Source of the DNA: Sphingomonas sp. HMP6
GTDB taxonomy: Bacteria; Pseudomonadota; Alphaproteobacteria; Sphingomonadales; Sphingomonadaceae
Length of the DNA stretch: 64,000 nt
Reading direction: 5' to 3'
Assembly (NCBI RefSeq): GCF_013374095.1
Contig: NZ_AP022672.1
Span: 1,301,501-1,365,500, forward strand
A program made the translations under genes and the position numbers. Every line of letters begins with the position of its first letter. The stretch's first letter is position 1. Under the pieces are notes generated by a model that was not told the origin of the DNA, made no database searches, and saw only the letters and a program-made list of their open reading frames with translations. Shown piece by piece: positions 35,412-42,245 of the stretch.

Positions 35412-35765
35412 ATGGCAAACCCAACCGATCCCGGCGCCCTGTTCCGCGACATGCTCGGCCAGTGGGAGCAGATGACCAACCAATTTGGCGGGGAAGCGCT
35501 GAAGACCGGCGAGTTCGCCCGCGTGATGCAAGGCGCGAACGCCGCCGCGATGCAGGCGCAGGGCGCGGCGCACCAAGTGATGGACCGCGCGCTCGCCGCC
35601 GCCAACATGCCGAGCCGCAGTGAAGTCGCCGACATCTCGGCGCGCCTTGCCCGGATCGAGGAAGCGGTCGCGCGGATCGAGGGGATCGTGATGGCGCAAG
35701 CCGGGATCGCACCCCCGGCCCGGCCCAAACCCAAGCGCACGCGCACGGCCCCGGCCAAGCCTTGA
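35412..35765 (+). CDS. Miniature PhaE-like PHA synthase partner (117 residues)
   Basis: The GAAGGA at 35397-35402 places the start at MANPTDPGALFRDML. The N-terminal LFRDMLGQWEQMTNQFGGEA looks like the PhaE W-containing start; residues about 70-95 (PSRSEVADISARLARIEEAV) match the PhaE C-terminal coiled-coil pattern PTRSEVDEL..RL..L. A Lys/Pro-rich tail (PKPKRTRTAPAKP) follows, similar to PhaM-type DNA-binding tails. True PhaE is about 300-360 residues, so this is only the ends joined. Its stop overlaps the TTG start of phaC. It likely activates or anchors the synthase. Confidence 0.7.
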   Translation: MANPTDPGALFRDMLGQWEQMTNQFGGEALKTGEFARVMQGANAAAMQAQGAAHQVMDRALAAANMPSRSEVADISARLARIEEAVARIEGIVMAQAGIAPPARPKPKRTRTAPAKP

Positions 35766-36829
35766 GCGCGGCGCCCAACCTTCTCGACCAGGCGCGCACT
35801 GCTTTCGACCGGGCGCTCCAGCGCAATATCAAGGGCCTTGGCTATCTCACCTCCTCCGCCCCCGCACTCGGGGCGTGCGCCAAGGATCTGCTGATCCAGC
35901 GCGGGACGATGAACCTCTACCATTACCGCCCGCTGGTCGATGATGTGTACCGCGTGCCGCTGCTGCTCGTCATGGCGACCACCAACCGCGGCTACATCTT
36001 CGACATGGTGCCGGGTCAAAGCCTGGTCGAATATCTGCTCAAGGCCGGGTTCGACGTCTTCATGCTCGACTGGACGCCACCGCGCGCCGATGAGAAGACG
36101 CTCGCCCTTGAGGATTACGTGCTCGATTTCCTGCCCCAGGCGATCGCGCGGGTGCAGGCCGAGACGGGTGAACAGGACTTCACGATCGTCGGCTATTGCT
36201 TCGGCGGGGTGCTTTCCACGCTCTGGGCGGGGCTACATCCTGACGCGCCGATGAAGAACCTCGTCTGCTTCACCACGCCGGTCGATTTCTCGAAGATGGA
36301 CATGTTTCAGGCTTGGGCCGACCGACGCTTCTTCGATGTCGACCGACTGGTCGATACGTTCGGCAATTGCCCTGGTGATTATCTGTACACCGCCTTCGAT
36401 CTGCTGCGGCCGGGCGGGCGGATCGCGGGGAATATCCGGCTCGCCGACAATTTGTGGAACGACGATTATGTCCGTTCCTTCCGCATGTTCGATCGCTGGA
36501 CCAGCGACGTCCTGCCGCTACCCGGCGAATATTTCCGTCAGACGGTCAAGCAACTCCTGTGGGGGAACGAACTCCACGAAGGGACCATGCACGTCGGCGG
36601 CCGCCGCGTCGATCTGGGCGCGATCACCGCGCCGTTCCTGCACGTCACTGCCGAGCACGACCATATCGTCCCTGCCGCTGCATCAGCCCCGCTGATCGAG
36701 TTGGTCGGCAGCGCCAGCAAGGAACAAGTGACACTGAAAGGCGGGCATGTCAGCCTCGTCGCCGGCGGCAATGCCATCAAGCGCCTATGGCCGAAACTGG
36801 TCGATTGGCTCGAGGAGCGTTCGGAATGA
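35762..36829 (+). CDS. phaC: Class III-type poly(3-hydroxyalkanoate) synthase subunit PhaC
   Basis: 355 residues, the length of class III PhaC; class I enzymes run to nearly 600. TTG start overlapping the previous stop (TTGA). The nucleophile elbow is VGYCFGGV, Cys146, with the Cys in place of Ser that defines PHA synthases. The other catalytic residues are in HVTAEHDHIVP (Asp300) and KGGHVSL (His329). VMATTNRGYIFDM and FDVFMLDWTPP fit the alpha/beta fold of the class. Polymerises hydroxyacyl-CoA into a storage polyester in granules. Forms an overlapping trio with the PhaE-like and GNAT genes. Confidence 0.9.
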   Translation: MSAAPNLLDQARTAFDRALQRNIKGLGYLTSSAPALGACAKDLLIQRGTMNLYHYRPLVDDVYRVPLLLVMATTNRGYIFDMVPGQSLVEYLLKAGFDVFMLDWTPPRADEKTLALEDYVLDFLPQAIARVQAETGEQDFTIVGYCFGGVLSTLWAGLHPDAPMKNLVCFTTPVDFSKMDMFQAWADRRFFDVDRLVDTFGNCPGDYLYTAFDLLRPGGRIAGNIRLADNLWNDDYVRSFRMFDRWTSDVLPLPGEYFRQTVKQLLWGNELHEGTMHVGGRRVDLGAITAPFLHVTAEHDHIVPAAASAPLIELVGSASKEQVTLKGGHVSLVAGGNAIKRLWPKLVDWLEERSE

Positions 36830-37362
36830 GCCATCACATTCGCCGGTTCGATGCCAAGGATGCAGACGCAATGTTGGCATTTGCGGAAGCCTTGCCAGAG
36901 CACGATCTGCTTTTCCTGGGCCGCGACCTGAAGCATCCGCGCGTGATCGCCGCCTGGGTCGAAGCGATTGCCGAGGGCTGGATCGACAGCCTCGTCGCGG
37001 AGGAGAATGGCCAGTTCGTGGGCACCGCTGCCTTGGTGCGCGATCCGCTCGGCTGGAGCGCGCATGTCGGCGAGGTGCGACTGCTCGTCTCGCCGTCCAA
37101 GCGCGGTGCCGGGCTCGGGCGCGATCTGCTCGAAGGGATTTATTCGATCGCGATGGAGCGCGGCATCGCCAAGCTGACTGCGCAAATGACGCCCGACCAG
37201 ATCGGATCGGTCATGCTTTTCGAAAGCCTCGGCTTCCGCGCCGAAGCGCTATTGAAAGATCACGTCCGGGATCGGGCCGGGAACGCCTTCGATCTTGCTA
37301 TATTGAGCCATGATGTCGCGCGCGTCGCGGCGCAGCATCGCGCATTCGGCGTGGAAGATTGA
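36826..37362 (+). CDS. GNAT-family N-acetyltransferase
   Basis: 178 residues, ATGA overlap with phaC. The acetyl-CoA loop is VSPSKRGAGLGRDLLEGIYS, with EVRLL just before it and GSVMLFESLGFRAEALLKDH after it, the usual GNAT end. The likely target is a protein, a small amine or an acyl-CoA intermediate. Position in the phaE-phaC operon suggests a role in granule or acyl-CoA metabolism, but that is inference. Confidence 0.8.
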   Translation: MSHHIRRFDAKDADAMLAFAEALPEHDLLFLGRDLKHPRVIAAWVEAIAEGWIDSLVAEENGQFVGTAALVRDPLGWSAHVGEVRLLVSPSKRGAGLGRDLLEGIYSIAMERGIAKLTAQMTPDQIGSVMLFESLGFRAEALLKDHVRDRAGNAFDLAILSHDVARVAAQHRAFGVED

Positions 37363-37368
37363 ACTATA

Positions 37369-37381
37369 TTGCAATGCAGCA
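37369..37381 (+). promoter_or_regulatory. PhaR-like box 3, upstream of the alpha/beta hydrolase
   Basis: TTGCAATGCAGCA, whose complement differs by one base from boxes 1 and 2. It is in the opposite orientation, 34 bp before the hydrolase ATG, and is followed by a TGCAAT that makes an outer inverted repeat ATTGCA...TGCAAT. Confidence 0.5.
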
Positions 37382-37414
37382 CGTTTAGACTGCAATTCAA
37401 GGAAGGAATGCCCG

Positions 37415-38206
37415 ATGCCCACCCCCCATGCGACGACACAGGTCGCCCCGCCCTCCGCGTTGCTGGCGCTGACCGAATTGCCGCGCGCATTGGCGGAACT
37501 GTCGAGCCTCGGCATGGCCGCCCCGTTTCTTGCCAGCGCGCCGCGCGGTGACGGACATCCGGTCATGGTGCTGCCCGGCTTCGTGACGAGCGACATTTCG
37601 ACCACGGTGCTGCGCCGCTATCTGACGCAGATCGGCTATGATGCCCACACCTGGGACTTGGGGCGCAATCTCGGCCCAAAGGCGATCGGCCAGCAAGGCG
37701 AGAAGCTGATCGCGCGGTTGAAGGCGATCCACGAAGCAACCGGCCAGAAGGTCAGCCTGATCGGCTGGAGCCTCGGCGGCGTGATGGCGCGCCAGCTGGC
37801 GCGCCGCGCGCCCGATGCGGTGCGCCAAGTCATTTCGCTCGGATCGCCCTTCACCGGCACGCCCAAAGCGACCAACGTCTGGCGCGCCTACGAAATGCTG
37901 ACCGGCCAGAAGATCGACGACGCGGATGTGACCGAGCAGCTGCGCGAAAGCGCCAGCCCGCCGCCGGTGCCCTCGACGTCAATCTACACGCGCGAGGACG
38001 GTGTGGTCGCTTGGCAGAATTGCGTCGAACCGCGCAGCGCCGAGACCGACAATATCGAAGTGCATGGCAGCCATTGCGGACTCGGCGTCAATCCGGCGGT
38101 GCTCTACGCCGTCGCCGACCGACTGGCGCAAGCCGAGGGCGATTGGCACCCGTTCAAGCGGAATGGACTGAAGCGGCTGGTCTATCCGTTTGCGGGACAT
38201 GCCTGA
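37415..38206 (+). CDS. Alpha/beta hydrolase, lipase-like
   Basis: 263 residues; GGAAGGA upstream decides the ATG at MPTPHATTQ. The oxyanion region is VMVLPGFVTSD and the elbow is LIGWSLGGVMARQLARR (Ser in GWSLGG). SLGSPFTGTPKATN and DGVVAWQNC follow, then GSHCGLGVNPAVL with the catalytic His. It resembles the esterase/lipase family of actinobacterial and sphingomonad triacylglycerol or polyester hydrolases. Given box 3 and the storage locus, it may be an intracellular granule lipase or depolymerase; unproven. No signal peptide. Confidence 0.8.
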   Translation: MPTPHATTQVAPPSALLALTELPRALAELSSLGMAAPFLASAPRGDGHPVMVLPGFVTSDISTTVLRRYLTQIGYDAHTWDLGRNLGPKAIGQQGEKLIARLKAIHEATGQKVSLIGWSLGGVMARQLARRAPDAVRQVISLGSPFTGTPKATNVWRAYEMLTGQKIDDADVTEQLRESASPPPVPSTSIYTREDGVVAWQNCVEPRSAETDNIEVHGSHCGLGVNPAVLYAVADRLAQAEGDWHPFKRNGLKRLVYPFAGHA

Positions 38207-38303
38207 GCGGTACGCCCCGGACTATACCCAAAGCTACGCCCATTGCGGCTGGAGGCACGGCGCGTCGTTGACGGTCACGGTCTGTAGATCGCTCGCATGA
38301 TCT

Positions 38304-38334
38304 AAAAAGCGCCCGGGGATCTCTCCCCGGGCGC
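38304..38334 (-). terminator. Rho-independent terminator of the stress-protein gene
   Basis: 11-bp perfect stem GCGCCCGGGGA / TCCCCGGGCGC with a TCTC loop, followed on the minus strand by TTTTTAGA. It is between convergent genes and may serve both. Confidence 0.9.
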
Positions 38335-38359
38335 CCTGATATTACCGTGCTGCGACGCT

Positions 38360-38887
38360 TTACAGTGCCGGCATCATCTTGGCGCGAGTGGAACTGTGAC
38401 CACCGTTGCGGCTCAGAATGTCGCTGGCGCGCTCTTCGGTCACGCCGGCATTGCTGGTGTCTACCGAAACAAACACGCCGCCATCGTTGATACGGCCCTC
38501 GTAATAGGTGGAATCTTCCGCGGTCACGCCGTGGTCGGTCAACAGGCCACTGATGCCAACGGCCGCTGCGCCGATCGCCGCACCGGTCAACGCGGCACCC
38601 GGTATGGCTGCCGCCGCGATCGCCCCTGCCGCCACGAGCGGACCGACGCCTGGAATCGCGAGCGCGGCGATCCCGAGCAACGTCCCGGCCCCTGCGCCAA
38701 GCGCGGTCTTGCCAACCACATCGGTGGCGGCCTCTGCGCCTGCACCATCCGTCGTGGTGTTTTCGCCGTCGTGCTGTGCGATGATCGAGATCGCGCTGTC
38801 GTTCAGACCGGCCGAGCGCAACTCGGATACGGCACGCTCGGCTTCCGAACGGCTGTCGAAAACTGCGGACACAAGGTTCTGGTGCAT
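38360..38887 (-). CDS. General stress protein (YflT/17M-like) with a glycine-zipper segment
   Basis: 175 residues; GGAGAGAGA precedes the ATG. The N-terminus NLVSAVFDSRSEAERAVSEL is the YflT/general-stress ferredoxin-like domain. The middle (about 60-135) is Gly/Ala-rich and hydrophobic (LGIAALAIPGVGPLVAAGAI), a zipper-like membrane or oligomer segment. The end returns to a conserved TYYEGRINDGGVFVSVDT domain. Upstream there is a GGAAC-N16-AGTT promoter. Probably part of the alphaproteobacterial general stress response. Confidence 0.75.
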   Translation of the reverse strand: MHQNLVSAVFDSRSEAERAVSELRSAGLNDSAISIIAQHDGENTTTDGAGAEAATDVVGKTALGAGAGTLLGIAALAIPGVGPLVAAGAIAAAAIPGAALTGAAIGAAAVGISGLLTDHGVTAEDSTYYEGRINDGGVFVSVDTSNAGVTEERASDILSRNGGHSSTRAKMMPAL

Positions 38888-38929
38888 TCTCTCTCTCCAG
38901 TATCTGGGAGCAATTTTCCCAGCTTCCAT

Positions 38930-38954
38930 AACTACTTGGAGAAAAAGCTGTTCC
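38930..38954 (-). promoter_or_regulatory. EcfG-type general stress promoter
   Basis: On the minus strand GGAAC, 16 bp, AGTT; the EcfG consensus is GGAAC-N16/17-cGTT, so one mismatch in the -10. It lies about 43 bp upstream of the start codon of the stress protein. Its position and the gene's family support it. Confidence 0.45.
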
Positions 38955-39088
38955 GAACAAAAGCAGCGAAATGCCGCGTAAAACCGTCGAACCACCGCAT
39001 GCGGCGTCGGAGTGGCGGAGTCGCACCATCGGTCTTGGTCGAGCGGGCGGTTAGACGCACCCGGCAGGAACGCCCGGGCGGGCTTGCG

Positions 39089-39550
39089 TCAGGCCACCGT
39101 TCCCGGCCGACTGATTCGCGTAATGACCACCGCCGCGACCGCCAGCAGCAGGATCGCGCTTGCTTCGAACACGATATTCTCCGGCGCCATCTCCTTGCTT
39201 TGCAGGACGATCAGGCGGGCAAGCGCGGTCATGGCGATGAAGATCGGGTAGATGAAGGTCGCGCCCTTGCCGGTGTAGAAAACGCTGACCATGCCGATGA
39301 CTTCGGTGTAGAGAAACATTTGCAGAATATCGGCGAGCGTGATCGACCAGCTTTGATAAATGGCGACAATCTCGGTCAACGCGCCGCCGATCGTCATCAG
39401 CGCGACGAGGATCAACAGCACGCGCTCGACCAGATGGAAGCCCGCCGCCGCAACGGCGTGTTCGGCACCGCTGACGGTCGGCTTGAACGAGCTGTCGTCG
39501 ATCATATCGTTGCCGGACAGCTTGGTTCCGGGCGGGGTCGGTGCGTTCAT
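39089..39550 (-). CDS. PsiE-family inner-membrane protein
   Basis: 153 residues with a soluble N-terminus and four hydrophobic segments: VERVLLILVALMTIGGALTE, ADILQMFLYTEVIGMVSVFY, PIFIAMTALARLIVL, and ASAILLLAVAAVVITRI. The pattern MFLYTEVIGMVSVFYTGKG fits phosphate-starvation-inducible PsiE relatives. The function is unknown; phosphate limitation favours PHA storage, which would suit the neighbourhood, but no Pho box was identified. Confidence 0.75.
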   Translation of the reverse strand: MNAPTPPGTKLSGNDMIDDSSFKPTVSGAEHAVAAAGFHLVERVLLILVALMTIGGALTEIVAIYQSWSITLADILQMFLYTEVIGMVSVFYTGKGATFIYPIFIAMTALARLIVLQSKEMAPENIVFEASAILLLAVAAVVITRISRPGTVA

Positions 39551-39646
39551 CGGCGGGATCCTCGTGCTATGCGGGGGACCGGCAGGTGGCCTGGCCCACG
39601 CCACGCCCGCCGCTTGGCGAACGCAGCGCGGGCCGACGCCTTCCCC

Positions 39647-39976
39647 CTATTTCTCGCCGCGCACCGTGCTCACCGCATCGCGACCGAATTGCATGATCAG
39701 CTCGCCGATCTCGCGCGCCTGGCCCATGCTGCGGGTGCCCTGTTCGCGGATGAAATCGCCCTGGATCTTCATCACTTCGGACAGATCCTTGGCACCGGCG
39801 GCGGCGCGCATCGCCTGGAACGCCTCGCGCGTATTGGATTCGGCCTGATCGAGCATCTTGAGCCCAACGGTCGAGCTACTCTCTGCCATTTTGGTGCCAG
39901 CATCGCGGAGCGCCTCGCCGGCCTTCTTGGCGGGCTCGGCCATCTTCTCGAACGTATCGCGGATCTTGTCGGTCAT
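39647..39976 (-). CDS. Phasin family protein
   Basis: 109 residues, highly helical and Ala/Glu/Lys-rich; VGLKMLDQAESNTREAFQAM with GAKDLSEVMKIQGDFIREQG is the phasin pattern (PF09361-like), with heptad hydrophobics through the middle. Phasins coat PHA granules and control their size. Start codon overlaps the WS/DGAT stop (ATGA), so both are made together. Confidence 0.85.
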   Translation of the reverse strand: MTDKIRDTFEKMAEPAKKAGEALRDAGTKMAESSSTVGLKMLDQAESNTREAFQAMRAAAGAKDLSEVMKIQGDFIREQGTRSMGQAREIGELIMQFGRDAVSTVRGEK

Positions 39977-41478
39977 GCGGTCAGTTCCTTCTGCTTGGGT
40001 GCCTTCGCCTTTTTGGGCGCAGGCGGGGGGGATTTCGCTGGCTTGGCCGCCGCCGGTTGCGGCGCGGCGGCGGCATTCTTCAGCGCCGCGAACGCTGCGG
40101 TGAGCGCCGCGGCATAAGCCTCCGGATCGGGCATCATCGCGCGGTCGCTGGTGAAGCTGATCGCGATCGTGTCGGTATAAGAATAGATCGTGTTGATCAG
40201 CCCCATGCCGTCGAACACCGGTCCGGTGCCGTACATCGCGACCATCTTCGCCCCGCCGAAATAGAGCGGGATGCGGCTGCCCGGCACGTTCGTCACCACG
40301 CAGTTGAACACCGGGGCGTGCGCGTTCGCCGCCCCGACCCGCGTGTAGAGCCGCGCGGCGAGCCCGGCGAGCCCCGATGGGATTAGCTGGCTGTAATCAG
40401 TCAGCGTCCGCGCGCCGACAGCGCCAGTCATCGCCTTGGAATTGGCGGCTTCGGCGTGGACGAAGCGAAGCCGTTCAAGCGGATCTTCGATCTGCGTGCC
40501 GAGGCCCACGACCATCGCCGAGACGAGGTTGCCGAGTGCCGCCTTCTCCCCCTCCCCGCGCACCGAAATCGGCGCCATCGCGCTCAGCGTGTCCTTGGGC
40601 AGTTCGCCCTTCGCAGCGAGGTATCCGCGCAATCCGCCGCCGACGATCGCAAGGATCACGTCGTTGACGGTCGCGCCAGGCACCGCATCTTTGATCGCGC
40701 GGATGTCAGAAAGCTTGAACGCAGCGGCATCGAACACGCGGTGCGCCGAGACCTTCGCGTTGAAGCGCGTCTTCGGCGCGAGCTTTGCGCCCGCGATGCT
40801 GACGTCGCCCTTGGTCACGCTCGCGGTGAGCTTGGCCATGCCGGGGAGCGAGCGCCCGATCGTCTCGACCACGCGCATCGGTTGCAGCAGCGAGTTGAAA
40901 TAGCTGCGCGTGAGCAGATCGGCGACCTTGGGCATATGCTCGGGCTTCCAATCATCGGTCGCGGCGGGCGGCGTCATGTTCGCGTCGACGTCGTGCAAAG
41001 CGGCCGACATCTCGACCCCCGACATGCCGTCGATCGCGGCATGATGCACCTTGGCGATCAGCGCGAAACAGCCCGGCGGCAAGCCTTCGACATTGTCGAG
41101 CCCTTCGAGAATGGTGAATTCCCACAGCGGCTTGCTGAGGTCCATCGGGCGGGCATGCAGCCGCGCGACCTGAATACAGAGCTGCCGCCAATCACCCGGC
41201 TTGGGGAGCGCGATGTGGCGGACGTGGAATTCGATGTCGAACTCCGGATCCTCGATCCAATAGGGATGATCGAGATCGAACGGCACCCGCACCAGCCGCT
41301 GCCGGAATGACCGCGCGCCACCGAGGCGGCTCTGGATGAAGCTGAGGATATCCTTGAAGCGGACGAACCCGCCGGGCGCGGTCGCAGGATCATAGATGCC
41401 GACCGAACCGATATGCATCGGCGTATGCGGCGTCTCGAGATAGACGAACGATGCGTCCTGTCCGCTGAGTTGTAGCAT
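39973..41478 (-). CDS. Wax ester synthase/diacylglycerol acyltransferase (WS/DGAT)
   Basis: 501 residues. MLQLSGQDASFVYLETPHTP is the usual start. The acyltransferase motif is HHAAIDG (145-151) in AKVHHAAIDGMSG. PLWEFTILEGLDN precedes it. VNDVILAIVGGGLRGYL and NCVVTNVPGSRIPLYFGGAK are the two C-terminal signatures. Makes wax esters and/or triacylglycerols from acyl-CoA. The Lys/Pro/Ala-rich tail (PAAAKPAKSPPPAPKKAKAP) resembles that of the mini-PhaE and PHA histone-like proteins. First gene of a pair with phasin. Confidence 0.92.
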   Translation of the reverse strand: MLQLSGQDASFVYLETPHTPMHIGSVGIYDPATAPGGFVRFKDILSFIQSRLGGARSFRQRLVRVPFDLDHPYWIEDPEFDIEFHVRHIALPKPGDWRQLCIQVARLHARPMDLSKPLWEFTILEGLDNVEGLPPGCFALIAKVHHAAIDGMSGVEMSAALHDVDANMTPPAATDDWKPEHMPKVADLLTRSYFNSLLQPMRVVETIGRSLPGMAKLTASVTKGDVSIAGAKLAPKTRFNAKVSAHRVFDAAAFKLSDIRAIKDAVPGATVNDVILAIVGGGLRGYLAAKGELPKDTLSAMAPISVRGEGEKAALGNLVSAMVVGLGTQIEDPLERLRFVHAEAANSKAMTGAVGARTLTDYSQLIPSGLAGLAARLYTRVGAANAHAPVFNCVVTNVPGSRIPLYFGGAKMVAMYGTGPVFDGMGLINTIYSYTDTIAISFTSDRAMMPDPEAYAAALTAAFAALKNAAAAPQPAAAKPAKSPPPAPKKAKAPKQKELTA

Positions 41479-41578
41479 CGGTGGCTCTCCGTCTTGCACT
41501 CTACCGGTGCGTGGATCATGCTGGACCTTGGGACGAGGCTGCGCAAGAAAAAGCGCACGATGAGGGGGGACAGTTACG

Positions 41579-42199
41579 ATGACCGACGCCAACCCCGGTG
41601 GCGAATATTATTCGACACCCAAGACCGAGTGGCTTTCCGACAGCGACGGCATGAAGTTGCTCGAAGCGTTTCGCTATAAGGACCCGGCGGGCAGGATGTG
41701 GACCGCACCGAGCGGGTCGGTAATCAACGGTGCCTCGATCCCGCGCATCGCCTGGGCGATCGTCGGCAGCCCCTATCAAATGCCGTATCGCGATGCCTCA
41801 ATCATCCACGATCACTATTGCGACAGCATGGAACGCACGTGGGAAGAAACCCACCGCGTTTTTTATGATGCGATGCTGACATCACGGACGAGCGAGAGCG
41901 AAGCGCTGATCAAATATTGGGCGGTTGTTCGCGGTGGTCCGCGCTGGGACGATCACTATCGCTGGAGCGGCCTCTGGCCGTTCAAGGTGCCGCGCGCCGG
42001 GCGCGATCACGATGCTGCGTTTGCCCCCTCCTCTGTCGCGAAAAGCGCGGTTCTTACGACGCCCAGTCCGATGCTAGAAGAGACGCTATTGGCCGAGCTG
42101 AACAGCATCACCATGCAGGCCGAGGCCGGCACACTCTCCCCGTCTGAAATTCGCGCCATCGTCGAACAACAGATCGATCGACAGCCCGATCCCGGCTGA
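41579..42199 (+). CDS. DUF1353 protein
   Basis: 206 residues. EAFRYKDPAGRMWTAPSGSV, then INGASIPRIAWAIVGSP, and RDASIIHDHYCDSMERTWEE are the DUF1353 core, with conserved His and Asp residues (DASIIHDHYC) that look like a metal or peptidase-like site. The family is common on phages and in bacteria; function unknown. Divergent from the WS/DGAT gene. Confidence 0.75.
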   Translation: MTDANPGGEYYSTPKTEWLSDSDGMKLLEAFRYKDPAGRMWTAPSGSVINGASIPRIAWAIVGSPYQMPYRDASIIHDHYCDSMERTWEETHRVFYDAMLTSRTSESEALIKYWAVVRGGPRWDDHYRWSGLWPFKVPRAGRDHDAAFAPSSVAKSAVLTTPSPMLEETLLAELNSITMQAEAGTLSPSEIRAIVEQQIDRQPDPG

Positions 42200-42245
42200 C
42201 GCGGTCACCGTGTCACGGTCTGCACCTGCAAAGGGTATTGTTCAG

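Noticed and set aside
35412..41478. Complete PHA biosynthesis pathway in the window
   Set aside because: No phaA, phaB, phaR or classical phaZ was found; only the synthase, its partner, a phasin and possible hydrolase are here.
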